Assembly: GCF_012726175.1 (NCBI RefSeq)
Contig: NZ_JAASAD010000003.1
Coordinates: 124,001-188,000, forward strand
DNA from: Micromonospora sp. HNM0581
GTDB taxonomy: Bacteria; Actinomycetota; Actinomycetes; Mycobacteriales; Micromonosporaceae
Length of the DNA stretch: 64,000 bases
Direction: 5' to 3'
Under the pieces are notes generated by a model that did not search any database, was not told where the DNA came from, and saw only the letters and a list, made by a program, of their open reading frames with translations. Within the stretch, counting starts at the first letter, position 1. Each line of letters opens with the position of its first letter. Shown here one piece after another: positions 17,727-26,526 of the stretch. The position numbers and the translations under genes were made by a program.

Positions 17727-18871
17727 GAGTCACCCTATTCGGGTGCGGCCGGATGGGTCTGGGCTGCGCACACTCGCTGGCCACCGATCCCGCCGTCACC
17801 CGGCTCACCCTGTTCGACACCGACCCGGACCGGGCCCACGACACGGCCCACCGGATCACGCCGTACGCGACCGGCACAGTCACCGTGGCCACCGACCCGG
17901 ATGCCGCCCGGGCCGGTCAAGACGTGCTGGCCACCGCGCTGCCGTGGGCCGCCTGCCGGGACCTGATCGGCACGGCGGCCCGCACCGGCGTGCCGATCGC
18001 CGGAATCGCCCGGCCGCACCAGGACGACCTGGCCATGCTGGGCGACCTGGACCGGCCGGGCACGTCCACCGTGCTGCTGCCCATCGGCCTGGAACCGGGG
18101 CTCACCGAGCTGCTCGCCGCGGAACTCGCCGAACGCCTGGACCACACCAGGTCGGTGGAGATCTTCTGCGGTGGCATCCCGGGCACGCCGCGCGAACCGA
18201 TCGGGCACGTCTCGTTCTTTGGCGGTGAGAGCGCCCACCACCTGCCGATCGCCCAGCGGGACTCGCTGGCCACCCGGCACGGCCGGCTGGTCACCGTCCC
18301 GCGCTTCTCCGGCCTGGAGGAGCGCCACTTCGACGGGATCGGCACGTTGCAGGCGTACCACGACGGGATGGTGCCCTGGCTGCGGACACACCCGGCGCTG
18401 AGCGAGGCGGACTGCACGCAGAAGACGGTGCGCTGGCCCGGGTTCGGCGAGGCGGTCACCCGGCTGGCCCAGCTCGGGCTGCTCGGCGAGGAACCGGTCG
18501 ACGTGGACGGCGCCCGGGTGGTCCCGCGCCGCCTGGTGGAACGGGTGCTCGCCCCGCGCGTGATGGCCCGCCCGGCGGACACCGACCTGGTGGTGCTGGA
18601 GGTGATCGCCCACGGCACCCTCGGCGGCCGGCCGCACGGGCTGCGCGTCCGGCTCACCGACACGCACGATCCAGCGACCGGGCTGGCCGCGATGACCCGG
18701 TGCACCGGCTTCGCCCTGGCCGCCGCGAGCCTGCTGCTGGCCGGCGGCGAGGTGGGCGGCGCGGGCTGGCAGATGCCGCATCTCGCGATCCACGGCGCCG
18801 CCCGCGGGCGGCTGCTGGACACGCTACGCCGGCACGGCATCCGGATCGCCGAACTGATTCCCGCCGCGTAG
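17723..18871 (+). CDS. Saccharopine-dehydrogenase-like oxidoreductase
   Basis: The 382-residue protein starts with FGCGRMGLGCAHSLA, an NAD(P) Rossmann loop, and continues with the DTDPDRAHD and ATALPW segments typical of saccharopine-dehydrogenase/LysDH family members. A C-terminal domain carries GTLGGRPHGLRVRL. Saccharopine is lysine joined to glutarate through N6. The adduct expected from lysine hydroxylase plus hydrazine synthetase is a hydrazine analogue of that structure, so this enzyme is a good candidate to oxidise or cleave it. It lies 10 bases upstream of the lysine hydroxylase. Reaction direction and substrate are inferred. Confidence 0.75.
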   Translation: MRVTLFGCGRMGLGCAHSLATDPAVTRLTLFDTDPDRAHDTAHRITPYATGTVTVATDPDAARAGQDVLATALPWAACRDLIGTAARTGVPIAGIARPHQDDLAMLGDLDRPGTSTVLLPIGLEPGLTELLAAELAERLDHTRSVEIFCGGIPGTPREPIGHVSFFGGESAHHLPIAQRDSLATRHGRLVTVPRFSGLEERHFDGIGTLQAYHDGMVPWLRTHPALSEADCTQKTVRWPGFGEAVTRLAQLGLLGEEPVDVDGARVVPRRLVERVLAPRVMARPADTDLVVLEVIAHGTLGGRPHGLRVRLTDTHDPATGLAAMTRCTGFALAAASLLLAGGEVGGAGWQMPHLAIHGAARGRLLDTLRRHGIRIAELIPAA

Positions 18872-18881
18872 GAGGCACACG

Positions 18882-20183
18882 ATGAGCGGACCCTCGCCGA
18901 CGCTCGACCTCGTCGGGATCGGGATCGGGCCTGCCAACCTGAGCCTGGCCGCACTGTTGGCCGACCGCGGCGGGCTGCGCAAGGTCTTCCTGGAACGCAA
19001 GAAGTCGTTCGAGTGGCACAGCGGGATCATGGTGCCGAACGCCCGGATGCAGGTGCACTTCCTCAAGGACCTGGTGACGCCGGTCGACCCGACCAGTCCG
19101 TACACGTTCCTGTCGTTCGCGGTCGAGGAGAAGCGGTTATACCGGCTGCTGGTCAGCGGCCGGACGCACATCCCACGCCGGGAGTTCGAGCAGTACTGCC
19201 GCTGGGCCGCGGACCGCATCGACGACCTGCGGTTCGGGGTGGCGGTCGACACGGTGGAGTTCGACGGCGACGCGTTCCTGCTGCGCAGCAACCACGGCAC
19301 GATGCGGGCGAGGAACATCGTCATTGCCACCGGCTTGCAACCGTGGCTGCCGCCGTGCGCGGCCGGGCATGCCCCGGACCGGGTGCTGCACGCGGCGAAC
19401 CTCCTGGACGTGCCGCGCGACCTGGCCGGCCGTCGTGTGGCCGTGGTGGGTGGCGGGCAGAGCGGTGCCGAGGTGGTGCTGCATCTGCTGCGTGCCGGCG
19501 AGCAGCGCCCGAGCCGCCTGCTCTGGGGCACCCGCCGCGGCAACCTGTTCCCGCTGGACGACAGCCCGTTCGTCGAGGAGCACTACCTGCCGAACTACAG
19601 CCGCTACTTCCATGCCCAGCCGCCGGAGCGGCGGGCTCTGCTCAACGAGCAGCAGCGGATGTCCAGCGACGGTGTCTCCGCCGGCCTGCTGCGCGAGATC
19701 TACCAGCAGCTGTACGACCTGGAGCTGGTCGAGGGCGTCGCCCGGCCGTGCGACGTGATGGTCGGCCACCAACTGCTCGGCATCGACCAGCAGCGCCACG
19801 GTCTGCTCACCACGTGGCGCTCGGCGGACGGCGAGCTGGTGCGGCGGCACGTGGACGTGGTGATCTGCGCGACCGGCTACCGGCACGGGCTGCCGCCGGT
19901 GCTGCGCGGGCTGCGCGACCGGATGCCGGACGAGCTCCCGCCGGTCCGCGCCGACTTCAGCCTCGAATGGGACGGCCCGGCGGACAACCTCATCTTCGTG
20001 CAGAACGCGGCCCGGCGCGACTTCGGCGTGGCCGACCCCAACCTGAGCCTGCTCGCCTGGCGCAGCGCGACCATCGCGAACAGCCTGCTCGGCGAGAAGC
20101 GCTTCGACACCGGCCAGGTCAGCGGCGCGGTCGACTGGGTGCACGCGGACGACCAGCTGATGACCGGCACCCGCGGCGACTGA
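18882..20183 (+). CDS. L-lysine N6-hydroxylase (N-hydroxylating flavin monooxygenase)
   Basis: This 433-residue enzyme has the three family signatures: GIGIGPANL (12-20) for FAD, VGGGQSGAE (189-197) for NADPH, and ATGY near the C-terminus. The stretch from WHSGIM to SPYTFLSF matches siderophore lysine hydroxylases such as IucD. No siderophore ligase or synthetase is nearby; instead the hydrazine synthetase follows 31 bases later, the arrangement of pyrazomycin, s56-p1 and triacsin loci. It should make N6-hydroxylysine as nitrogen donor for N-N bond formation. ATG at 18882 follows GTAGGAGG. Ornithine as substrate cannot be excluded. Confidence 0.9.
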   Translation: MSGPSPTLDLVGIGIGPANLSLAALLADRGGLRKVFLERKKSFEWHSGIMVPNARMQVHFLKDLVTPVDPTSPYTFLSFAVEEKRLYRLLVSGRTHIPRREFEQYCRWAADRIDDLRFGVAVDTVEFDGDAFLLRSNHGTMRARNIVIATGLQPWLPPCAAGHAPDRVLHAANLLDVPRDLAGRRVAVVGGGQSGAEVVLHLLRAGEQRPSRLLWGTRRGNLFPLDDSPFVEEHYLPNYSRYFHAQPPERRALLNEQQRMSSDGVSAGLLREIYQQLYDLELVEGVARPCDVMVGHQLLGIDQQRHGLLTTWRSADGELVRRHVDVVICATGYRHGLPPVLRGLRDRMPDELPPVRADFSLEWDGPADNLIFVQNAARRDFGVADPNLSLLAWRSATIANSLLGEKRFDTGQVSGAVDWVHADDQLMTGTRGD

Positions 20184-20214
20184 GCCGCACACCAGGCGCG
20201 GAAAGGAAATCTCG

Positions 20215-22197
20215 ATGATCGTCACCGGCATCCCGCGTTCGGTCGCGGACCTGAACGCCCCGGACTTCGTGCGCAGTGCCCCGCCCGGCTGGACCACGGA
20301 CGCACCGCCGCCGTTCGCGGTCACCCGGGTCACGCTACGCCCCGGCGAGATCACCGCCGCGCACAGCCACCACGACACCGAGGTGTGGATCATGCTGGCC
20401 GGTCACGGCGAGGTGCGGTCGGACGGCCGGGTCGCGGCGGTGACGGCCGGGGACACCGTTACGCTGCCCCCGCTGGAACGGCACACGCTGCGCAACCTGG
20501 CGGACGACGAGCCGCTCACCTTCCTCAGCGTCTACTGGGAGGACATGCCGCGGCTGGCCGCCGCCTACGCCCCGCGCCGGGCCGCGTCGGTGGCGCGCGA
20601 CGAGCGGCCCGTGCTGCTACTGCCGTCGTTCCCCACTCCGAACGGCGAACTGCATCTCGGACACATGGCCGGGCCCTACCTGGGCGCGGACTTCGCGCGG
20701 CGGGCGCTGCTCGCCGCCGGCACCCCCGCGCACCTGCTGCTGGGCACGGTCGGCCACCAGAGCCAGGTGGCCGCCGCGGCGCGCGCTGCCGGCGTGTCGT
20801 TCCACACCCTGGCGGAACGCAACACCGACGGCATCATGGCCGGGCTACGGGCGGCGGGCATCGAGTGGGACGTGTTCGTCCGACCCCGCGACGAGGTCTA
20901 CCCGGCGCTGGCCCGTCAGGTGTTCGAGCGGTTGCGCGACACCGGCGTGGTCGTCCGGCGGACCGTGCCTACGAACTTCTGCCCGGCGTGCGAGGTGTTC
21001 CTGTTCGAGGCGTTCGTGGCCGGCGCCTGCCCGCACTGCGGGTCGCGGGACACCGCGGGCATCGAGTGCGAGAAGTGCGCACTGCCGTTCGCGGACGCCG
21101 ACCTGGTCGACGCGTCCTGCGGCACGTGCGGCACGGCCGCCGAACACCGGCCGCTGGAGCGCTGGCTGATGCCGCTGGAACCGCTGCGGGACCGGCTCAC
21201 GGCCTATCTCGCGTCGGTGCGGACCGGGCCGCGGATCGCCGCGTACGTCAGCCGCATCCTTGCCGGGCCGCTGCCGGACCTGCCGGTGAGCGTGGTCGCC
21301 GCCGACGGCATCGAACTGCCGGACAGCGGCGGGCAGCGGATGTACTCGGCGTTCGAGCTGGCCGCCCGGTTCCTCACCGCGGTCGACAGGCTGGCCCGCG
21401 ATTCCGGCGCGGACGGCTGGCAGTCCTACCTGGATGAGCATCGGCCACGGACCGCGCTGTTCTTCGGCTTCGACAACGCGTACCTGCGCGCGGTGGTGTT
21501 CCCGGCGGTGCTGGGCGCGTTCACCGACCGGATCGACCTGCCGGACACGCTGATCGGCAACGAGTTCTATCTGCTCAACGGCGCAAAGTTCTCCACCGGC
21601 CGCGGGCACGTGATCTGGGGCCGGGACGCCTTCGACGACAAGACCCAGGACCGGCTGCGGCTGTTCCTGGCGGCCACCCGGCCGGAGCACCGGCGCCGCA
21701 ACTTCTCCACCGTCGACCACGACGCGTTCGTGCAGCGCGAACTGGTCGGCCGGCTGGACGACTGGCTGGCCGGGGTCGGCAAGCGGGTGGCCGGGCGGTT
21801 CGCCGGTCGCGCGCCCACCGCCGGCACCTTCTTCCCGGCCGCCGAGGAGTTCGCCGGCCGGATCGCCACCCTGCACACCGAGATCACCGCCGCACTGGCC
21901 CTCGACCGGTTCTCGCCGGCCGGCGCGGTCGCCGCCCTGCTGGCCTTCCTGGAGCCGGCGCGGCGGTTCGCCGAGGACGCCGAGGACCTGCTCACCGCGC
22001 CCGCGTTGGACGGCCCGGCGCGGACCTGTGTCGCCCTCGAACTGATGGCCGTACGCAGCCTGGCCCAGGTGCTGCGACCGCTGGTGCCGGCCACCGCGGA
22101 CCGACTCGCCGAGCAGATCGGCACCGTCGAGCCCACCGCCGAGCCGCGCTGGGTCACGCCCGGCACCCCCGTCCGTGTCAGCCCCCTGTTCGCCTGA
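20215..22197 (+). CDS. Hydrazine synthetase: cupin fused to methionyl-tRNA-synthetase-like domain
   Basis: This 660-residue two-domain protein is the N-N bond-forming enzyme. The cupin (about 35-110) has likely metal ligands H50, H52 or H53, E56 and H90. The synthetase part has HLGH (147-150), zinc knuckles CPAC 256-259, CPHC 272-275, CEKC 285-288 and CGTC 302-305, and KFSTGR (458-463) where MetRS has KMSKS. Relatives PyrN and Spb40 activate N6-hydroxylysine as an ester with an amino acid, and the zinc cupin rearranges it to a hydrazine. PyrN uses glutamate, whose five carbons fit a pyrazole dicarboxylate. The altered KMSKS motif and fused cupin rule out an ordinary tRNA synthetase. ATG at 20215 follows GGAAAGGAAA. 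Confidence 0.92.
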   Translation: MIVTGIPRSVADLNAPDFVRSAPPGWTTDAPPPFAVTRVTLRPGEITAAHSHHDTEVWIMLAGHGEVRSDGRVAAVTAGDTVTLPPLERHTLRNLADDEPLTFLSVYWEDMPRLAAAYAPRRAASVARDERPVLLLPSFPTPNGELHLGHMAGPYLGADFARRALLAAGTPAHLLLGTVGHQSQVAAAARAAGVSFHTLAERNTDGIMAGLRAAGIEWDVFVRPRDEVYPALARQVFERLRDTGVVVRRTVPTNFCPACEVFLFEAFVAGACPHCGSRDTAGIECEKCALPFADADLVDASCGTCGTAAEHRPLERWLMPLEPLRDRLTAYLASVRTGPRIAAYVSRILAGPLPDLPVSVVAADGIELPDSGGQRMYSAFELAARFLTAVDRLARDSGADGWQSYLDEHRPRTALFFGFDNAYLRAVVFPAVLGAFTDRIDLPDTLIGNEFYLLNGAKFSTGRGHVIWGRDAFDDKTQDRLRLFLAATRPEHRRRNFSTVDHDAFVQRELVGRLDDWLAGVGKRVAGRFAGRAPTAGTFFPAAEEFAGRIATLHTEITAALALDRFSPAGAVAALLAFLEPARRFAEDAEDLLTAPALDGPARTCVALELMAVRSLAQVLRPLVPATADRLAEQIGTVEPTAEPRWVTPGTPVRVSPLFA

Positions 22198-22209
22198 GGA
22201 AGGACCCAG

Positions 22210-23523
22210 ATGACCATCTCCGCGTACGATCTGCCCGGCGTCGCCACCGCCAGCACCGTCGCCTCGGCCGAGCTGAACCGGCGGGCCCGCGAGGTGATGC
22301 CGGGCGGGAACAGCCGCACCGCGGTCTACAGCAGCCCCTATCCGATCTACGTGCGGTACGGGCACGGCGCCCGGGTCGTCGACGTCGACGGCACCGAGCG
22401 GCTGGACTTCCTTAACAACAGCACCGCGCTGATTCACGGGCACGCGCACCCGACGATCGTGCGGGCGGTAGCCGAGGCGGCGGCCCGGGGCACGTCGTTC
22501 GGGATGCCGACCGAGACCGAGGTTGCGTTCGCCGAGGCGCTGACCGCCCGCAACGAGACGTTCGAGCACGTGCGGTTCACCAGCACCGGCACCGAGGCGG
22601 TGATGATGGCGGTGCAGGCGGCCCGCGCGCACACGCTACGGCCGAAGCTGGCGAAGATCGCCGGGGCGTACCACGGCGCGTACGACGCGACGGCCATCAA
22701 CAACGACGGCTCGGGATCGCTGATCACGCACGCCACCCTGGGCATCCCAGCCGGGGTCTCCGACAACACCGTGATCATCCCGTTCAACGATCCGGAGGGC
22801 GCGCTGGAGGTCCTCGGCCGGCACGCCGGTGAGCTGGCCGCGATCCTGATCGACCCGCTGCCGTGGCGGATCGGCCTGGTGCCCGCGTCTGCGGAGTACC
22901 TGGCCGCGCTGCGCGGGTTCTGCGACGAGCACGACGTGGTGCTGATCTCCGACGAGGTCGGCTCGTTCCGGATCGGGATGGGCGGCGCGATCGCCGAGTT
23001 CGGGTACGCCGCGGACCTCACCGTGCTGGGCAAGGTGATCGCCGGTGGCATGCCGATCGGCGCGGTCACCGGCCGCCGCGACGTGATGGCCGTGTTCGAC
23101 CCGAGCGCCGGATCGCCGCCACTGCCGCACTCCGGCTCGTACAACGCGAACCCGGTAAGCATGAGCGCCGGCCTCGCGTCGCTGGCGCTGCTGACGAGCG
23201 ACGAGATGGACCGGATCAACGGCCTCGGCGCGGACGTGCGGGACCGGATGCGGCAGATCCTGGCCGACCACACGCCGGGCGGCTGGACGGTCAACGGCAA
23301 CGGATCACTGTTCCGGGTGCTCGGCCCGAACGCGACCGGTGCCGACGGCCGCCCGGTGAACGCGGTGAACCTGTTGTCCCGCGCGCTCCTGCGGCACGGC
23401 GTGCACATCGGTGACTCGGGGCTCGGCTGCGTGTCGACGGCGATGGAGCCGGACGACGTCGACGCGTTCGCGCGGGCGTTCACCGCCGCCGCCGACGACG
23501 TCAGGGCCGGCCTCGCGCAGTAG
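22210..23523 (+). CDS. Class III aminotransferase, glutamate-1-semialdehyde-aminomutase-like
   Basis: A 437-residue PLP enzyme: STGTEAVMMAVQAAR (125-139) binds the cofactor phosphate, D248 in SDEVG contacts the ring nitrogen, and K275 in TVLGKVIAGG is the Schiff-base lysine. It resembles glutamate-1-semialdehyde aminomutases, which move amino groups on five-carbon glutamate-derived skeletons. Formycin has a 4-amino pyrazole precursor whereas pyrazofurin has 4-hydroxy, so an aminotransferase acting on a 4-keto intermediate would explain the difference. ATG at 22210 lies 12 bases after the hydrazine synthetase, with AGGAAGG upstream. Confidence 0.85.
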   Translation: MTISAYDLPGVATASTVASAELNRRAREVMPGGNSRTAVYSSPYPIYVRYGHGARVVDVDGTERLDFLNNSTALIHGHAHPTIVRAVAEAAARGTSFGMPTETEVAFAEALTARNETFEHVRFTSTGTEAVMMAVQAARAHTLRPKLAKIAGAYHGAYDATAINNDGSGSLITHATLGIPAGVSDNTVIIPFNDPEGALEVLGRHAGELAAILIDPLPWRIGLVPASAEYLAALRGFCDEHDVVLISDEVGSFRIGMGGAIAEFGYAADLTVLGKVIAGGMPIGAVTGRRDVMAVFDPSAGSPPLPHSGSYNANPVSMSAGLASLALLTSDEMDRINGLGADVRDRMRQILADHTPGGWTVNGNGSLFRVLGPNATGADGRPVNAVNLLSRALLRHGVHIGDSGLGCVSTAMEPDDVDAFARAFTAAADDVRAGLAQ

Positions 23524-23591
23524 CTGAAGTCCCGTTGGTGTTCGTCCGGCCCGGGACCGGGCGGTCGATTCCCCGAGGAGGAACAAGCCCC

Positions 23592-24185
23592 ATGGGTGGG
23601 ACAGTGCGGGAATTCGAGAGCCATCGCCGCCGGCTCCTGGCGATCGCGTATCGCTGGGTGGGTTCCACGGTCGAGGCCGAGGACATCGTGTCGGAGGCGT
23701 GGATCCGGTGGCACCGGGTCTGCGACGTACGCGATCACGGCGCGGTGCTGTCCACCATCGTCACCCGGCTGTGCAGCGACCACCTCAAGTCGGCCCGGAT
23801 CCGTCGGGAGAAGTGCAGCGGCACGACCCTGCCGGAGCCGGCCGGTCCGACCCCGGCCAGCCCGCAGCACAAGCTGGAACGCGACGAGGAGATCGCCCTG
23901 GTCGCCCGGCAACTGCTGGAACGGCTGAACCCGGCGGAACGGGCGGTCGTGGTGTTGCGGCACGGCTTCGAGTACACCTATCGGGACGTCTCGGCGATCA
24001 CCGGCATCCGCGAGGCGTCCTGCCGCAAGCTCTACAGCCGCGGGCGGGCCCGGCTCGCGGGTGACCGCCGGTTCCGGATCGAACCGGAGAAGCAGGCCGA
24101 GCTGGCCCACCGGCTGGTCGCGGCGAGCCGGTCCGGTGAACTGCACGCCCTGGAGCGGTTGCTGGCCGCGGACATCAAGAACTGA
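23592..24185 (+). CDS. ECF sigma factor, SigJ/ECF41-like with shortened tail
   Basis: The 197-residue protein has a sigma region 2 (FESHRRRLLAIAYRWVGS, then AEDIVSEAWIRW) and a region 4 (LNPAERAVVVLRHGFEYTY, then SCRKLYSRGRARL). ECF41/SigJ proteins normally add a C-terminal SnoaL-like domain of about 100 residues; here only its first helix (LVAASRSGELHALERLL) remains, so the regulatory domain is cut. ATG at 23592 follows GAGGAGGAA. It is the only obvious regulator in the cluster and sits inside the N-N operon, suggesting that it controls one or more operons here. Its target promoter is unknown. Confidence 0.8.
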   Translation: MGGTVREFESHRRRLLAIAYRWVGSTVEAEDIVSEAWIRWHRVCDVRDHGAVLSTIVTRLCSDHLKSARIRREKCSGTTLPEPAGPTPASPQHKLERDEEIALVARQLLERLNPAERAVVVLRHGFEYTYRDVSAITGIREASCRKLYSRGRARLAGDRRFRIEPEKQAELAHRLVAASRSGELHALERLLAADIKN

Positions 24186-24204
24186 CTTCCGAAGGGTTCT
24201 GTCG

Positions 24205-25239
24205 ATGCGTTTGAACGTCCTGATCGTCGGTGCCATGTACCACCCCGAGGCCGAGGAGCTGCTGGAGCGGCACTTCGCGGTGACCTGGGTCGAGCCGGAG
24301 GAGCTGGCCGCGTCGCCCGCCCTGCGCACCGCGCACGGGCTGGCGGTGCGCTACCCCACGCAGATCACCGCGGAGATCTTCGACGCGGCGCCGGAGCTGG
24401 TCGCGGTACTCTCCAGCGGGCGCGGCGTCGACAACATCGACATCGCGACCGCGAGCAAGGCCGGGGTGGTGGTGGCCAACAATCCCGGCTTGGGTGGCCG
24501 ACCGGTCTCCGAACACGCGCTGGGGCTGCTGCTGTCGGTCACCCGGGACCTGGGCGCGGTGGCCCGCGACGGAATGCCCGGCGCGTGGGAGAAGCGGCTC
24601 AGCACCCGGCGCGTGGAGCTCGGCGGCAAGACGCTGGGCATCGTCGGCTGCGGCAACGTGGGCGGCTGGATGGCCCGGCGCGCGTCGGCCGGTTTCCTGA
24701 TGAACGTGCTCGCCTACGACCCGTACGTGTCCGCCGAGACCATCGCCGGGCACGGCGCGACCAAGGTGGACGACCTGCACGAGATGCTGGCTGAGTCCGA
24801 TGTGGTCAGCTGTCATCCCGAGCTGAACGACGAGACCGAGAACATGTTCGACGACGACATGTTCGCCCGGATGAAGCGCGGCGCCTACTTCCTCAACACT
24901 TCGCGTGGTGCGGTGGTGGACACCGCCGCGCTGGTGCGGGCGCTCCGATCCGGACATCTCGCGGGCGCCGCGCTCGACGTCTACGACCAGGAGCCACCGC
25001 CGTCGGACAGCCCGTTGCTCGGCATCGACAGACTGGTCCTCAGCGCACACGTCGCCGACTTCACCGTGGAGACGAAGCACGCGCTGGCGATGTCGGCGGC
25101 CGCGCAGCTCGTCACCGCCCTGAGCGGCGAAGCCCCGCCGCACGCCCTGAACCCGGAGATCTGGGGGTCCGCTTCGGCCCGCCTTACCGGAATAATGGCA
25201 TCGACATCCGCACATGCACATCGGGAGGACTCACGTTGA
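24205..25239 (+). CDS. D-isomer-specific 2-hydroxyacid dehydrogenase
   Basis: A 344-residue NAD-dependent dehydrogenase with GIVGCGNVGGWMA (Rossmann loop near 150), ACD-like order R (TSRGAVVD), E and H. The family arginine lies in SSGRGVDN or TSRG, the glutamate in HPELNDET, and a histidine in LSAHVADF near 285. Typical relatives are phosphoglycerate dehydrogenases. It may oxidise or reduce an alpha-keto or alpha-hydroxy acid made from the glutamate-derived chain, or supply the keto group for the aminotransferase. ATG at 24205 follows GAAGGG. The stop overlaps the TTG start of the next gene. Confidence 0.82.
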   Translation: MRLNVLIVGAMYHPEAEELLERHFAVTWVEPEELAASPALRTAHGLAVRYPTQITAEIFDAAPELVAVLSSGRGVDNIDIATASKAGVVVANNPGLGGRPVSEHALGLLLSVTRDLGAVARDGMPGAWEKRLSTRRVELGGKTLGIVGCGNVGGWMARRASAGFLMNVLAYDPYVSAETIAGHGATKVDDLHEMLAESDVVSCHPELNDETENMFDDDMFARMKRGAYFLNTSRGAVVDTAALVRALRSGHLAGAALDVYDQEPPPSDSPLLGIDRLVLSAHVADFTVETKHALAMSAAAQLVTALSGEAPPHALNPEIWGSASARLTGIMASTSAHAHREDSR

Positions 25240-26504
25240 TCTCCACGGTCGTCGGTCTCAACTGGGGTGACGAGGGCAAGGGGAGGATGGTCGACTATCT
25301 GGCCGCTGACGCGGACATCGTCGGCCGATACCACGGCGGCAGCAACGCCGGGCACACCATTCAGCTCGACGAAGGCAGGTTCACCCTGCACAGCCTGCCC
25401 AGCAGCGTCTTCCGCCCCGGGGTGCGCAACGTGCTGGGCCCCGGCATGACCGTCGATCTGGACGGGCTGCTGGCCGAGATCGACCTGGTCACCCGGCACG
25501 GTGTGGACCCGTCCGGCATCCTGCTGTCCGGCAACGCCTCGATCTGCTTCCCGTTCCACCGCGATCTGGACGCGCACGAGGAGACCCGGCTGGGCCGCAA
25601 CCAGTACGGCTCCACCAAGATGGGCATCTCGCCCGCCTACGGCGACCGGGTGATGAAGAAGACCCTGTTGGTGCGGGAACTCTTCGAGACCCGCCAGCTC
25701 GCGAGCCGGCTCTCGGCGGTGGTCGAGTGGGCGAACGTCCGGCTCGAGAAGATCTACGGCGAGCCCGGTTGGGACCTCAGGGACGCCGAGCGGTGGGCGG
25801 CGGACGTGCGGGAGCGGATCGAGCCCTACCTGAGCGACACCACCGCCGTGCTGACCCAGGCCGAGCAGGCCGACGCCAGCGTGCTCGCCGAGGGGCAGTT
25901 GGGCGCGCTACGCGACATCTACTTCGGCATCTACCCGCTCTCCACGTCGTCCATCTGCCTGGCCGCGCACGCGCCGGTCGGCCTCGGGGTGCCGTGGGCC
26001 CGGGTGCGGCACACCGTCGGCGTCACCAAGGCGTTCTCCAGCTGCGTCGGCGCCGGGCCGTTCGTCACCGAGTTCGACGACGAGCGGGCCGCGTTCCTCC
26101 GCGACCGGTGGGGGGAGTTCGGCGCCACCACGAACCGGCCCCGGCGACTGGGCCACTTCGACGCGGTGGCGACCTGTTACGGCGTCGTCATGCAGGGCGC
26201 CGACGAGGTGGCGGTCACCAACCTCGACCAGTTGAGCGGCACCGGCGAGCTGAAGATCTGCACCGGCTACCGGATCGACGGCCGGGTCACGCCGGACTTC
26301 ACCCCGTCGGTGGCGGCGCTGTCCGAGGCGGAACCGTGTTACGAGACCTTCGCCGGCTGGGACGCCGACATCACCGGGATCCGCACATACGACAACCTGC
26401 CGAAGCAGGCCCGCGCATATCTGGAGGCGATCGAGGCGCTGCTGCGCGTACCGGTCACCTACGTGTCGGTCGGCGCGCACCGCGACGCGCTCGTCATCCG
26501 CTGA
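25236..26504 (+). CDS. Adenylosuccinate-synthetase homologue (PurA family)
   Basis: The 422-residue protein keeps the PurA core: WGDEGKGRMVD (10-20) is the GTP/IMP loop with catalytic Asp, NAGHTI includes the catalytic His40, and KMGISPAYGDRV follows. In formycin biosynthesis a PurA homologue adds aspartate to formycin B 5'-phosphate, and the PurB homologue then releases fumarate to give formycin A 5'-phosphate. Start is TTG at 25236, overlapping the previous stop (TTGA) after GGGAGGA. Sequence around the IMP loop departs from housekeeping PurA (NQYGSTK), consistent with a C-nucleotide substrate. Its setting in this operon argues against a primary-metabolism gene. Confidence 0.87.
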   Translation: MISTVVGLNWGDEGKGRMVDYLAADADIVGRYHGGSNAGHTIQLDEGRFTLHSLPSSVFRPGVRNVLGPGMTVDLDGLLAEIDLVTRHGVDPSGILLSGNASICFPFHRDLDAHEETRLGRNQYGSTKMGISPAYGDRVMKKTLLVRELFETRQLASRLSAVVEWANVRLEKIYGEPGWDLRDAERWAADVRERIEPYLSDTTAVLTQAEQADASVLAEGQLGALRDIYFGIYPLSTSSICLAAHAPVGLGVPWARVRHTVGVTKAFSSCVGAGPFVTEFDDERAAFLRDRWGEFGATTNRPRRLGHFDAVATCYGVVMQGADEVAVTNLDQLSGTGELKICTGYRIDGRVTPDFTPSVAALSEAEPCYETFAGWDADITGIRTYDNLPKQARAYLEAIEALLRVPVTYVSVGAHRDALVIR

Positions 26505-26526
26505 ACCCCCGCACGGAAGGAATTCG

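Noticed and set aside
18882-20183. Siderophore biosynthesis locus
   Set aside because: Hydroxylase is present but there is no IucA/C-type synthetase, NRPS or acyltransferase nearby.
20215-22197. Housekeeping methionyl-tRNA synthetase
   Set aside because: Fused cupin, altered KMSKS motif and position after a lysine N-hydroxylase fit hydrazine synthetase instead.
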